DNA of 64,000 bases from Ailurus styani (lineage: Eukaryota; Chordata; Mammalia; Carnivora; Ailuridae), in assembly GCA_002007465.1 (NCBI GenBank), contig LNAC01000859.1, positions 136,551-200,550 on the forward strand, read 5' to 3'. The notes under the pieces were generated by a model, which was given only the letters and a program-made list of their open reading frames with translations, was not told the DNA's origin and made no database searches. Positions 1 to 12,119 of this stretch are shown in pieces. The position numbers and the translations under genes were made by a program. The number at the start of each line of letters is the position of its first letter. Within the stretch, counting starts at the first letter, position 1.

Positions 1-192
1 TTTTTTTTTTTTCCTAAAGAATTTATTTTGAGAGAGAGAGAGCATGAGAAAGATCACCAGGTTGGGGGAGAGAGGGAGAAGCAGGCTCCCTGATGAGCAG
101 GGAGCCAATGTGGGACTTGATCCCTGGACCTTGGGATCATGATCTGAGCCAAAGGCAGCTGCTTAACTGACTGAGCCACCCAGCATCCCAAA
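1..192 (-). mobile_element. CAN-SINE, cut by window edge
   Basis: Minus-oriented tRNA-Lys-derived carnivore SINE. It reads oligo-T, then the complement of the AAATAAA tail, the GA-rich (CT-rich on the sense strand) stretch, 'gggatcatgatctgagcc' and finally the tRNA-like head 'ctgagccacccag'. The oligo-T tail runs off the window, so no target-site duplication can be defined. Sense orientation relative to NOL4. Confidence 0.9.
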
Positions 193-1859
193 CACAGTAT
201 TTCTAAAAGGGTATAACTCAGGTTTCATCATAGGGAAAGTTAAACACTAATGTTGAAATTAAAAACAATATTTAGCTACTGGAGTAGGAAGAGCAGAGAA
301 TGTTGTGGGATGATGGACCAGGAGAGGCAAGTATCCCCCAAATTGGTGTCAAAATAGCCTTGTGGGGGACAGTGACATCTACACAGAGACCTATACTTAA
401 GTGATGTGCACTACTATCCATCCATGTCCCCATGCTAGACACAAAGTCACAAAAACACTTGCTTAGATTATTTCAAAGGCATTTGAGATTATCTTGATTC
501 TTTCCTCATTGGTTCATCCAGTTTCAGACTGAATAGTCTAAGATATCCTAAAAATAAAATATTTGCCCAGTTAATGACTTCTATAGTGATAACGTCCAAA
601 TTCATAAACATAATTTACAAAGATTTTTGAGATGTGGCTCTATTTTTCCAGATGCATTTTTGACACTAGGTCCCTGAGACTCAAAAACCCTGCCATACTG
701 AAGTTCTTTTAATTCTTCAAACATGCCATGCCCTGTCTTTCTCCAAGTTTTGTCTCTGCCTGGAAGCAATCCTTCAGCACAGAACACAAGGCTTTTGTCT
801 TGTGTAGCTCTGCTTATTCCTCGGTGTGCTACTTAGATGTTATTTCTTCTGCAAAGGAGGTCCTGACTTCCCAAACCTCAAAAATGCCTCTCCTAGTGCT
901 CCTCCCTCCACGTCCTCCTAACAGGACCCAACCAGCCTCTGAGAAATAGGGACCACCTCTAACTTCTTTACCCTAGTATCTCTAGCTGCCAACATAATAC
1001 TTGGCTCACAGGAAGGGCTCAATAAATGTTGAATGATGGGTAAAATGTAAAACAGTTAGCATAAAATATATAATATTAAATACAAGCTCCAAAATAAGTG
1101 TTACATAAGAACTTCCGGTACAAATATTAAATAGTAAATTAAGTCCCCATTTATTCTCTCACCCATTAAAAACTATGCGACTTGGAAATCTTATAGATTA
1201 ATGAAAGTTTCATTAAGAAGTCACTGCCACTTTACTAAAGTGAGTGTCGAAAATGATCCTGCTTTATATTTAAGGTCAAAACTGGGATCAGTCCTTCCTA
1301 ATGTAGACATCCTTTAATTTTATTTATCAAACTTGAGTGAAATATTATGGGAATAAACATTATCCCTATTTTTCAAAAATAGGAGTGCCAAGAAAATTCA
1401 GTCATACTCACTCTGAGTTCCCTGTGTAATAATATTTTTGCAGGAGGTGCAAAAATAATTTTGTTTTACATTTTGCTTTTGGCATTTTTAAATCAACCCA
1501 ATCTGTGAACTTCTTATAAACAAGTATTAAAGTAAATGATTATCTTTTGGCTTTTATTGATGTTTTCCATTGTTCCAAAACTTTCATGCAAGTATGCTAC
1601 CCAGTGCATATCTTTATAACTGCATGTGTTTTATTATAGGCCATTATCTATTTATGTAACTGCCTCACTCAATGGATTGGGTTTTTCAGAACAGACTGCA
1701 TTTTATTCATCCCTGCGTCCTCAGAGCCCAGTGAGGAGATCCTCAGTACATTCTTGTTTAATAGATGAAGTTTACTTTACCAATTTTGCAAATCTAGTAC
1801 TTTGATCATATTAAACACCTTAGTGAGTTGGAAAAGCATACTATTTGGCCCTCTAAAAA
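193..1859. other. intronic DNA, few recognisable elements
   Basis: No gene seen. Two short stretches look like LINE-2 3' termini in plus orientation: about 945-1035 (ends 'ctcaataaatgttgaatgatg') and about 1675-1770 (ends 'cttgtttaatagatgaag'). The remainder is AT-rich DNA that I cannot assign. Short ORFs here lack any recognisable protein similarity. Confidence 0.5.
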
Positions 1860-2295
1860 TACAAGTGGAATCACATTTTCCCCCTGCTGAAAATCCTTTT
1901 CTTGTTCCCTTTTCCCTGTAAGATAAAGTCCAAACCCTTCGGCATGTCTATGAGATCCTTCGTGATCTGGCTCCCACCTCATCTCTCGTCTCCTGCCTCT
2001 CCTCTGGTCCTGAGCACACCCCACCACCCACCATTCTAGACACAGTACATACTCATCCTATTCTGCAGCACAACTGGCTGCTGATTTCCTTAACTTACTG
2101 CATTGTTTCATTCATTTACATTCATAACACAAAAATGATAGATCCTTTTCATTTTGTACTGAGTCCACATTAAACATTTTACAGCTTTTTTTTTTCCATT
2201 TGTTTCTTATTGCATTTACCAAGTGCCTAGCATTTAACTCAGGGCTTGGCACATAGTAAATAGCAAATATATGTTGATGACTAAATGAAGAATCC
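1860..2295 (+). mobile_element. LINE-2 3' portion
   Basis: It contains the characteristic L2 text 'gataaagtccaaaccctt', followed by 'gatctggctcccacctc', that encodes the end of L2 ORF2. Further on is an L2-type 3' end with 'gcttggcacatagtaaatag' and a degenerate 'tgttgatgactaaatgaa' terminal repeat. It is heavily mutated and non-functional. The two halves may be one element with internal loss. Confidence 0.7.
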
Positions 2296-2524
2296 TTAGC
2301 AATAAAAATTACTCCCTCACTTCATGGGTAAGTAAATTGATTTAAAGAGAGATAAAGTAATTTGTCTGAGCCCATACAGTTTAGTCAATCCCAGAGATTT
2401 GAATCATCTTTCTTCCCTTTTCTGGCTAAAACTATGTTTCCTTTAAGACCCAGGTAAGGTGGGATAGTTTCAGGAAAACCAAATCTTTTCTCATTCCCCC
2501 AAACTTTCATTCCCAGCACTCCTC

Positions 2525-2735
2525 TCAATAAAATGAGTCATTCTCTTACACATACGGCTTATTTACTATCCTTAGTGATGGCACTTGCCAGACTGTCACA
2601 TTGTAACATATTTAATGTCGCCCTTCTTTTCTTGAAGCCCCTGGAGCACCAGCCTCTGTCTTTTTCATCTCTTCATTCCCAGTGCTCAGTGAGTAATTGG
2701 TGCCCAAAGGTATTTGCTGAATGCGGTTGAAAAGT
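2525..2735 (+). mobile_element. LINE-2 3' end
   Basis: The end is L2-like: 'ttcattcccagtgctcagtg', then 'ggtatttgctgaatgcgg', which resembles the L2 terminus (...cccagcgcctagcacagtgcc...aataaatatttgttgaatga). Old and diverged. Confidence 0.55.
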
Positions 2736-2884
2736 CAGTGTTAAGACATTGTGTTAAAATATTAATTTAAACTTCTATTTCATTTTCAGACCACTATGAC
2801 TCTAACCATATATAATTTTTAAAAGCATACAAATCCAAAAAACAGTTTTATTATACTGTCTTTTTCTGAGGAAACCGTATATTG

Positions 2885-3580
2885 ACTCGTGCCTCAGTTC
2901 TTTGAGAACCGCCTTTGTTCTCACCACTCAACTGAAACTGACTTCTGGATGGTCTCCAGGGACATCCAGGTCAAAGGTTGCTTTCACTTTTCCTTCTCCT
3001 CCACTCCCCCAAATGATCCATCCCCTCCCTTTCTTTTATTCTGGGCCTGCACCTGCCAGGTTCTCTGTTTCCTGGCTCTTAGTCAGTTTCATCTCTATCC
3101 CTCCTCACTGTTTTCTCTTCTCTCATCCAGAGAGAAAGGCTCAGGTTTGTTGGCTGGCCACTTCCTGTCTGGCTTCCTGTTGACACAGCAGATGACCCCT
3201 ACTTCTTTCCTCCCAGTCTTTCTGCTCTCTGTTGGCCTCCCATTTCCACCTGTCGTCAGCCATGCCTAACCGATCCTCTAGCACCTGAAGCTCCATAACC
3301 TCAAAACAAACACCACTCCTGCCCAACAACGGCCCTTGTACCCCTCCCCTGGAAAGGTTCTCTGTACCTCCTATCTCTAGCATCCTCAAACCATCCTGTG
3401 ATGTGCTGAGCCATCCATCCTCCTGCCCAAGATCATGCTCACTGCATCATTCTCGTGCTCACATCTTTCCATAGTTCCCTATGCTCAGAGATATAAACCA
3501 AATAGCATGTCAGGACTGGCCCTGGAAAATATGCCCCTGACTTGCCTTTAGGCCCCCTTGAGTCCATCCAAACTCATGGT
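2885..3580 (+). mobile_element. LINE-2 ORF2-derived relic
   Basis: A pyrimidine-rich stretch with L2-like phrases, such as 'ccatcctcctgcccaagatc' near 3414 and 'ttccatagttccctatgctc' near 3468. The 3290-3580 part is the more convincing. A 126-residue frame through 2889-3269 shows low-complexity Ser/Phe/Leu-rich translation and no domain, so I treat it as incidental. Confidence 0.45.
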
Positions 3581-3584
3581 TATT

Positions 3585-3965
3585 TGCTGTAACAATTGAC
3601 ATTTATATATTTTTACCTTTTGTTTTTGTTATGTAGCAGAGTAGCTCTTTCAGAAGTAATTCGATAGTACCCACAATCTCTGGTATGGTACCCTGACTAT
3701 ACAGGAACTGAGGAATACACAGAAACCAATATAATACGTCCAAACCCATATAATGTATAGCACCAAGAGTGAACGCTAAGGTCAATTATGGACTTTGGGT
3801 GATTATGATGTATCAATACAGGTTCATCGATTTCAACAAATGTACAACTCCAGTGGGGGATGTTATGTGCAAGGAGTATATGGGGGGGGTCTCTGTACCT
3901 TCCTCTTAATTTTTCTGTGGACCTAAAATTACTCTAAAAAGATTAAGTGTTAAAAAATTTTGTCT
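3585..3965 (+). mobile_element. ancient L1M 3' end
   Basis: The text matches the 3' UTR of old mammalian L1 (L1MC/MD-like). Order: 'tagcaccaagagtgaacgc', 'tatggactttgggtgattatg', 'aggttcatcgatttcaacaa', 'ctccagtgggggatgtt', then a terminal 'cctaaaattactctaaaaag'. Plus orientation, antisense to NOL4. Confidence 0.75.
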
Positions 3966-4627
3966 GAAACACCAAAATGGAACCAATTAAAAAAAAAACA
4001 ATCAATTCTCTTTATATTTAGTGTGCAAGTTTGAGAATCACAATACAAGACTTCATAAACTCCCAAATATCCCCTTTACCAGCCTATGGTCTTCAATCAC
4101 CATAGTAGAAATTCAATTCATTTGAGTCACAGTTATTTTTATTAATTGAAATATTTTGACATATAACATCGTGCAAATTTAAGGTGTATAACATGTTAAT
4201 TTGATACATCCATATATAGTTATATGATTGGCATTATAGCAATAATAACCTCTATCACACCACATAATTATCATTTCTTTTTAGCGATGGCAATAATTAA
4301 GATCAAGGGTCTCAGAACATTTGATTATTATAATACAATATTGTTGTCTATATTCATTACACTGTGCATTAGACCTCTAAGATTTATTTACTACTTGTTG
4401 AAAATTTGTATCCTGAAACAACATCTGTCCTGTTTTCCCACCTCCCACCGCCCCCTGGTAAACACTATCTGACTCACGAATTTATAAGTTTGGCTTTTTT
4501 TTTTTTCTAGATTCCACATATAAGTGACATCATAATATTTGTCTTTCTCTGTCTAACTTATCTCACTTAGCATAATGTCCTCAAGGTCCATCCATGTTGT
4601 TGCAAATAGCAAGATGTCCTTCTTTCT

Positions 4628-4725
4628 CATGGCTGAGTTATATATATATGTAAATATATATATAATTTATATATATATAACATAATTAAGATACAGAAGA
4701 TTTGAGATATATATATATATCGTTT
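4628..4725. repeat. (TA)n-rich microsatellite inside the L1
   Basis: Two imperfect TA tracts, 'ttatatatatatg...tatatatataatttatatat' and 'gagatatatatatatatcg', separated by about 40 bp of non-repeat sequence. Confidence 0.85.
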
Positions 4726-5088
4726 CGATATCCTGTTTTCATTTCTTTTAGACATATACCTAGAAGTGGAATTCCTGGATCATACAATAACTCTATTTTT
4801 AACTTTCTGAAAAACCCCCATCTTGTTTTCCATAGTGGCTGAACAAATTTACATTCCTATAGTGTAGTACAAGAGTTCCCTTTCCTGTACATCCTCTCCA
4901 ATACTTATTTTCTTTTGTCTTCTTAATAAGAGGCATTCCAGCAGGTGTGAGATGATATCTCAGTGTGGTTTTGATTTCCATTTTCCTGATGATAAGTGAT
5001 GTCGAGCATCTTGTCCTTTTGGCCATTTGGATGACTTCTTTGGAAAAATGTCTATTTAGTTCCTCTGCCTCTTTTTAAATCTGATTTT

Positions 5089-5273
5089 TTAAAAGATTTT
5101 ATTTATTTTTTTGACAGAGAGAGAGAGACAGCGAGAGAGGGAAGACAAGCAGGGGGAGAGGGAGAAGCAGGCCTCCCACAGAGCAGGGAGCCTGATGCGG
5201 GCCGATCCCAGAACCCTGGGATCATGACCTGAGCTGAAGGGAGATGCTTAACGACTGAGCCACCCAGGCACCC
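5089..5273 (-). mobile_element. CAN-SINE nested in L1
   Basis: Complete minus-oriented SINE from the T-rich tail complement ('aaaagattttatttattt') to the head complement ('actgagccacccaggcaccc'). A short direct repeat, 'ctgatttt', flanks it (5081-5088 and 5274-5281). The L1 resumes directly on the right, so this SINE is younger than the host L1. Confidence 0.9.
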
Positions 5274-5505
5274 CTGATTTTGTTGTTGTTGTTGTTACTG
5301 AGTTGTTATGCATTCTTTATATATTTTGGATATTAACTGGCTCTTTATCTGATATACGGTTTGCAAAAATTTTCTCCCATTCGCTAGGTTGCCTATTCAT
5401 TTTGTTTCCTTTACTGTGCAGAAGCTTTTAAATTTGATGTAACCCCATTTGTTGGTTTTTTATTTTGTTGTTTGTTTTTGGTGTCATATTCAATTGAGTC
5501 ACTAT

Positions 5506-6324
5506 TTATGGTGAAAATAATGAGACGCTATGGCACAGAGAAATAAGATTGCATACATATTACCCGGATTAGGACATACTCATATTCCAGATTAAGGTCA
5601 GAGTCAGCTACACAGTAGGAAGTTTGGGGAAGCCAGGTAGTCATGTGAGGAAACTGTTGGTATAAGAAAGTGGGTAGGATATGATCAATACGATTTATTA
5701 CTACATCACTACATCATTTTTGTTCAACAGACATTTTGAAAGAACAAGTTTTATGCATGTAAATCACTTTAAGGCATAACCACACAGTCCACCACCTATA
5801 CATTTTACCATCCTGCCTCCTTGTCCTTATTCATGGATCTTTCTCTCTAGAAGTTCAGAAAAGAAATTGTTCCCCCCCCACAACTGAGGTAATCAAGATA
5901 GATACTACAAAGGAAGTGGCATTTGAATTGGACAGATTCCAACAGGGTCAGGAAGATTTTAACAAGCAGAAATTGCAAGGTATCCTAGGATTTCCATGAG
6001 TGCCTGTTATATATTCACAGAAATAGGTCCTAGAATAAATGTCTATAAAATACCTCTGGGAATGTATTATATATTCCAGATGCCTGGAAAATAGGTGTAA
6101 CTAAAAGGAAATAAGGAAGGAAGAAGGGATAAAGGAAGGAAAGATAGTATTTACTAGATAAGATAAAATAAAGTAAAATGCTTCTCCAAATTGCCAATCT
6201 CAGTATGTACTTGGTAGGCTATAAAGAATGGATATTCAACTTTCCAAATAAATATTTATGAGGCAAGAACATTTTTGCAAGATTTAGCTAAGCCCCAAAC
6301 TCTGGAGCCAGTATTAATCACCAC
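5506..6324. other. intronic DNA without recognised elements
   Basis: AT-rich and unassigned. It has a purine-rich GGAA/GAA-type stretch at about 6107-6145 and a C8 run at 5873-5880. No gene or splice-bounded exon seen. Confidence 0.4.
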
Positions 6325-6500
6325 AGCAATTCCATTTATTATGTGCTTATATAAACAATACATACAGTCTTATTTAATTGTCACAATTGCCTATGGGTTA
6401 AGTATTATTATTCCCATGTAACTAATGAAATATCCAGGCTTAAAAGATAAAGACTTGCTCCAAGTCACAGAGTTGATCAGTGTGGCTTCCTGATCAGGTA
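6325..6500 (+). mobile_element. MIR SINE
   Basis: Core-SINE text of MIR: 'ttattatgtgcttatata', 'taagtattattattcccatg', 'cttgctccaagtcacagagt'. These correspond to the 'tactatgtgcc', 'attattatccccatttta' and 'cttgcccaaggtcaca' blocks of the consensus. Diverged by many substitutions. Confidence 0.8.
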
Positions 6501-6599
6501 GTAACTGTAAGCCATAAAAGAGCAGCTGAGGGTCTCGGTACCAAGTTAAATTTGCTGTTCATTTTTAGATCCTGCCCCATGATCCCAACTCAAATTATA

Positions 6600-6835
6600 T
6601 GGTTGAAATGTGGGCCAAATGACTGGGGACTTAAATCCAAATTCTAGAAATTCTTAGTGAAACCATGTTTATAATGTCATTGGGTCTCAGTTTTCCCATC
6701 TGTAAAAATGGGAATAATAACAGAACCTAATTCCATTGGGTTATGTGAGGATTACATGAGTTAGTTTTTAGAATAGTGCCTGACACATGGTAAGAACTCA
6801 GTAATGTTACCTATCATTATTATTCCTTGGGATGA
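6600..6835 (+). mobile_element. MIR SINE
   Basis: MIR second-half blocks are clear: 'gtctcagttttcccatctgt', 'aaaatgggaataataacaga', 'ttatgtgaggattacatgag' and 'agtgcctgacacatggtaag', ending in 'tatcattattatt'. A separate copy from the MIR just upstream, since consensus blocks are in a different section. Confidence 0.85.
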
Positions 6836-8042
6836 ATGTTTATGAATTTTTATTACTTAATCGTTTTCTTTAAACTCTCATCCATGTTATTCTCTTAATT
6901 CCAAATAACCCCGAGATCTTCAATTCAAAAATATTTTTAAAAATCATACTAATAACAAGGCTACAGATAATTGCTTTCAGGAATATACTTTAAGACTCAT
7001 CAAATATTTAACATTAATGAAGATAATATAAATTTATTATTTTGAGACAACTTAGAATATATTGCTCTTGATCTCTGGTATTTCTTTTATTCTTTCCCCA
7101 AATTTGGGTCAATATCAAAGTGTTTCACAATGAGTCCTGGTAATACCATTTGTTTTGAGATGTGTATGAATTACTTCCGGGTATATTAATTAGAGTTCTC
7201 TCTCTTAGAGCCCCCCTACCATTTTCAAGATACCTACAGACCAAATGACATTTTAAAAAATTTTATCTTATCCCAAATGATAGAATACAAATGTAAGACA
7301 GACAAATACACCCAGGCAGGCAAAACAAAATAAAAAACCCAAAACAACAATGACAAAATTACACAAAGCATCCAAAATACAACCCTATTTCTTTTTAACA
7401 TATTGATTAACCATAAAATAAAGACAAAGATAATAATTGGTCCATTTTCTTTATTTTGTATGTTGGCCAAAAATATAATGTTATATTACTGTAACTAGAT
7501 TACTCATCAATGCATAGCATTGATGGCTGGAAGATCAATTGAGATTTTGTATTGAACTGATTGAACTTATATGTTTAAAAGGGAACTCAAAGTGTATATT
7601 TTGCTGCATATGGAGAATTAAAATCAACTTCACTTGGCACATTTCAAGGTATAAATATTAGAAGCCCTGTCTTCTCCATTCTCCTGAGATAACGAAGGTG
7701 AAATGAACAAACATAGACTGGATCATGCATAGTAGGCACTCACAAATGTTGACTTTACCCCTTCTCTTCCTATAATAACATATCAAGAATATAAGCATAG
7801 ACAGGTGGTAGCCATGACCATCAGGAGGACACTGATCTGGGTGTTAGGAGTCACTTGAATGGGTCTTAATTTCTTCATCTGGAAAATGAAGCCATTTTTT
7901 AAATTATATTATTCTACAGAGGAGTTAATTTAATGGTCCCTGAATAAGGCACATATTTTTTTGCTAAAGCATTATGCATGTTTAAATTTAGGTTGCAAAT
8001 ATGATAGACACTACAAAAAATCACATGATACTATATACTTCT
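6836..8042. other. intronic DNA without recognised elements
   Basis: AT-rich. No repeat family, gene or RNA recognised. The minus-strand frame at 7234-7470 is hydrophobic low-complexity translation of AT-rich DNA and has no recognisable motif. Confidence 0.4.
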
Positions 8043-8054
8043 TATATATCTTTT

Positions 8055-8252
8055 TTTAAAAGATTTTTTATTATTATTTATTTATTTGACAGAGAGAGAG
8101 ATCACAAGTAGTCAGAGGCAGGCAGAGAGAGAGAGGAAGAAGCAGGCTCCTCACTGAGCAGGGAGCCCGATGTGGGCCTCGATCCCAGGACCCTGGGATC
8201 ATGACCTGAGCCGAAGGCAGAGGCCTTAACCCTCTGATCCACCCAGGCGCCC
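8055..8252 (-). mobile_element. CAN-SINE with 12-bp target-site duplication
   Basis: Minus-oriented, nearly intact SINE of the young type ('gatcacaagta', head complement 'gcagaggccttaaccctctg'). It is bracketed by the exact direct repeat tatatatctttt at 8043-8054 and 8253-8264, which fixes both ends. Confidence 0.93.
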
Positions 8253-8264
8253 TATATATCTTTT

Positions 8265-8794
8265 GATTAAAAAACTATCTTCTAAGGACAGAAGGAAAAA
8301 AATATGTCCAATAATGAGCAGAATTAAAGTCTGTATAACTCATAAGTATAAAATATAAAATACATACACACTCCTTCTATATATACCTATATATTATACA
8401 TATGCAAATATATATGCATGTATGTAAAATACATGAAGAGGTCATTTTAAATTGGTAGTTAGCAAAATGTAAGTCTAAAATTTACTTTGGAGCTTTTCAA
8501 GAACCCACTCTAACTCAACTACCCATTTATTTACATTTATGCAGAAAAGCAATAATGGGTACATGCTTAGTTTTCCAATAGAGGCACTAGTATATTATTT
8601 TTATGTAAAATAATTCATATAGGAGGGCAAAACAAATATACATATAATAAATGCCACTGCAAATATGTGCCATTTATCAAGGAACTCTTCACTAATTGTT
8701 TTAAATCTCTGCCTCTCTGGAGAGTATGCTCATCATAGTCACTGTATGGTCCACAGAGATAACTAGTCCTACACAACAACAACCAGTACGTGGG
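8265..8794. other. intronic DNA without recognised elements
   Basis: AT-rich sequence with alternating TA/TG around 8378-8440. No recognisable element. Confidence 0.4.
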
Positions 8795-8905
8795 TATGGT
8801 GAAAAGCACATGGACTGCAAAGTCAGAAGACCTGTGCTCAATACCAGGCTCTATCACTTAATTAGTGTATGATTAATATTAGTTAAATAGCTTAGCATCC
8901 ATTAG
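8795..8905 (+). mobile_element. MIR SINE fragment
   Basis: The first-half MIR core is visible: 'gcacatggactgcaaagtca', then 'gaagacctgtgctcaata', 'ccaggctctatcacttaatt'. These match 'gagcacgggctttggagtca.gacctgggttcgaatcc..gctctgccacttac'. Confidence 0.8.
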
Positions 8906-9059
8906 ATTTTATGCACTTATGTTTAAATATGGCTGCTAATTACACTTACTCTCAACATGGAGTTGGTTTAAGTTGTGAATATGAAAGCATATCCAAATAA
9001 GCGTTCATCGTTGTTGAAGTTGACATAACATCCTACTATCAGAACTAATATAACCTTTA

Positions 9060-9715
9060 TCTCCTGGCTCTAAGTTTCTTCCACACCCTCCATCATTACC
9101 TAGTCAAACTCCCAATTTTGCCCATTTAACATTCTAAATATTTCTTAATTCTTTGCTCTCCCTTCCATCCTTACCATCACCTCACTAAGGCAAGACCTCA
9201 TCCTGTTAGTAATTTCCTCCTTTCTTATGCCACTTAAAGCCATCTTGTAACAAAGATGCCACAATGATCTACCCTGAAACACAATCTGACCATGCTATTT
9301 TCCCATCCTCCATCCTAAGCAATTCCCTGTCAATAACAGAGTGAAGTTCAAGCTTTAAAAGGGCATCCACAGCCTACCCTAGTCTGACACATTCAACTAC
9401 TGCTCCAGACTTACCTCTCACCACTTCCATCCTCAACATTTCTAGGTCTTAGTTTAATGCTGTGTTCTTGGAGAATTTCCCATTCCCTTTCACCAAGTGG
9501 CTATCTCCTACTTAACCATTAAAAATTAACTTGGGAACTTTCCAGGACATGGTTAGAAGGCACACCCACACACAAATTAATTTCCATATCATAACACACA
9601 TATTTACTTTTGTGTCTATCTTACTGGCCAAAATGTGAGTTCTTAATGATGGAAACTTTTTTTTTTAACACCCAGGACAGTGCTTAGCATATGAGGCATA
9701 TTTATTGAATATATA
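9060..9715 (+). mobile_element. LINE-2, ORF2 end plus 3' UTR
   Basis: L2 features run in order. The ORF2 end is represented by 'aacacaatctgaccatgcta', 'cagagtgaagttcaagcttt' and 'gcatccacagcctacc'. The 3' region contains 'tccttaccatcacctcac', 'caaaatgtgagttcttaatg', 'acagtgcttagcatatgagg' and ends 'tttattgaatatata'. No intact frame remains. Confidence 0.7.
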
Positions 9716-11819
9716 CTTTTGTTTCTATCCTGAAGAAGATCTGTTCTCAAATCTTTATGTAACACCAAGAAGCCAGATATTGAAAATCATCAAATTAAAA
9801 CAATATGAGCTAGAATATCCACACAACAAAGACCAAGATAATATTGTTCCAAAATGAAATCCGTGGCTCTCATGTTAAAAGGCAATCTCCTTACACCTAA
9901 ATATTGGAGATATTTAAAAAAAAATGTGCTGCTTCCATTCATCACGTCTAAATAAAATGACATAGCAATTATTAATGGTAATTATATAAGCATCTTATAA
10001 ACTTTAATTTGAATGTTAATACAAATTTTCTTAAGAATTTAAAGAAAAGAGTCATTGAAAAAATGTCACATGGACCACTTTGGGGGAAAACATTATTTTA
10101 ATAAAGTGAAGATTGAAGGATCTTGGGAACTGATCCAAAAACCAAATCAAATATACAATAACCACAGTGACACATTAACCCTCAAACAATAATCACCCTC
10201 CTACTACAGTTATTACTTGAAACACTATTCTTTTGGGAGATTAATTCAGAATATTTTACCATATTTAAGTATAATGCAGCCTGGTCACAAATACTGAAAG
10301 AAAAAAAGAAAGCCAAAAAGAAAAAAAAAAAAAGCAGTGATAGTGTTTTTAAGTTACATATTTCCTTCTATTAGATTTTGTTTTTATTCTCACTTAATAA
10401 TTTTAAACATGTTTATATCCAAATTTGTGTTTTCTTAACCCTTCTTTTCCTATATAACTTGTTCCTTAACACTTCCTCAGGAGTCTCATTTTCTAAGCTT
10501 TTAATCAACATTTCCACTTTCTTCTGATTTCTAATATTACTAGTTGTCCTCTAAAAATGTGACCATTTTCAAGCAGAAAATAAATATCACCTAAGCTCTT
10601 TCAATGCAATATATTTATTCTTTAGATTGGTTGATATGATTCACTGGTCTAGTGAGTGAATTTGCATGATAATAAGCAATCTGTAAATGGCATAGTCCAG
10701 CTCAGCTATTCTTTTTAAGCATTTCTATTCACTGTTCAGATTTAAATACTTTATAATCATTTTTGTTTGATATTATTCACAATAAAATTGTGAAATAGGT
10801 CAATATCAAACTCACAGAAACCTAAGTTTTTCAAAGATACTATGTAATTAAGCTTTTTTATTCCTCAAAGTTATGACAGAGGCTAGCCTGAGTAATACCA
10901 GAAGAAGAAATTGGTAGTGTCACATTATAAATTTGTACAGAAGTGTTGGAACATTTCTAAGGACTATAAAAGGTAGGGCTAACTGAACAGATGAGTCCTA
11001 AACCTTTAGTATGAAGTTCACCTGATAGCCTCAGGTAAGTAAGTATTGATCCAAAGCTAGGAAATCCCAGAGCTCTCTGCATACAAATTCATATTGCAGG
11101 AAGAATCCCTAAAACAAAATTCCAGACACAGTCTCCTTCACAACTAAAATGATTCAGCTTCCCTATCTAGCCTCTATAACTATTTCCAGTCCACTTCCCC
11201 ACTAATTTTGCTCCTTCTTCTGTCATGTGTTCTAACTCCAACTCCTGGAATTAACTCTCCTAACCATCATCCGGGTTTAGACCTATGGATTACTCCATTT
11301 AACTACACATCAGTTATGAAATGGCCCACACTTTGGCTTCTAAAATATTTCCTTATCTGGTTGCCTTAATTTTCTCCTTCCTTTTTTTCTTCCTTCCACA
11401 AACTCCTTTTATGCCACTTGTTCTTGATGGACCAATATTCTTCTGTAGGATGATATATTTTGAGTCTTGTCTGCTCACTTAGTCTATGCTCTTCAGAAGT
11501 GATCTTATCAACCACAACAGCTTTAAGCTGCACGTCTAAACCTTTCACATGTTTCTTTCTTCAGTATGGATATTTATTCTGAACTGAAACATATATCCCT
11601 GATGCCTATTAAACATATCCCATTGGTACTGCCTAGACATGGTAAACCTTATGTATCAAAAAACCACTTCTTCAAATGTTTCTCATTCTGAATCTTGGAA
11701 AATGGTGTCACCATCCACCGAGTCAATCAAGCCAATAAGGCTGGAGTCATTCAAGAATGTTCTCTGCTTCACTTCCCACATTTGATAAAACTTTATTTCT
11801 TCAAAGTACGCAAGAACCT
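9716..11819. other. intronic DNA, mostly unassigned
   Basis: AT-rich and without exons. A weak L2-like pyrimidine-rich stretch lies at about 11150-11280 ('ctcctggaattaactctcc'). A 14-bp A run sits at 10321-10334. Nothing else recognised. Confidence 0.4.
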
Positions 11820-11910
11820 ACTTGTACCCATATTAAGCCAGGTGCTAGGCATACCTCAGTAAGCAAGGTAGGTATCATTCTTATAGAATTTACATCCTAA
11901 TAGGATTATA
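11820..11910 (-). mobile_element. LINE-2 3' end fragment, minus strand
   Basis: 'aagccaggtgctaggcatac', then 'gcaaggtaggtatcattc' and 'atagaatttacatcctaata', is the reversed L2 3' terminus (compare 'gtgccaggcactgttctagg...ggagcttacattcta'). Confidence 0.6.
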
Positions 11911-12094
11911 AAGAGGCTCTTCATACTGTTGCGTATGTGAAAAACATTCCCAGGAATTTGGCAATATAAAATCTATCGAGGTATATATCCCACAAATACA
12001 ATAACAAAAGAACAAAAGTAATATGTTCATTTTATTTTATTTTGTGTTCCTGCATTATATTCTTCCTGGAATGCCACAATAGCTGTCTAACCAG

Positions 12095-12118
12095 TTTTCT
12101 TTTCTTTTCTTTTCTTTT
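12095..12118. repeat. (TTTTC)n microsatellite
   Basis: About five tandem copies of the pentamer, immediately upstream of the L2 block. Confidence 0.85.
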
Positions 12119-12119
12119 A

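Larger units (their letters stand above)
4135..5505 (-). mobile_element. L1 3' half, minus strand, split by a SINE
   Basis: Reverse-oriented L1 sequence. The 3' UTR lies at the left end (about 4135-4500) and ORF2-derived sequence to the right. Recognisable reversed ORF2 phrases are 'ccatccatgttgttgcaaat', 'acctagaagtggaattcctg', 'tccatagtggctgaacaaat', 'ttccagcaggtgtgagatga' and, beyond the SINE, 'tttgcaaaaattttctccca' and 'actgtgcagaagctttt'. A minus-strand frame at 4799-5026 is the decayed ORF2 C-terminus. The CAN-SINE at 5089-5273 interrupts it. (TA)n expansions near 4628-4725 have disrupted it further. Confidence 0.9.

Noticed and set aside
2889..3269. 126-codon plus-strand open frame
   Set aside because: Pyrimidine-rich DNA in an L2-like region. 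The overlapping second frame at 2902-3183 shows that it is composition, not coding.
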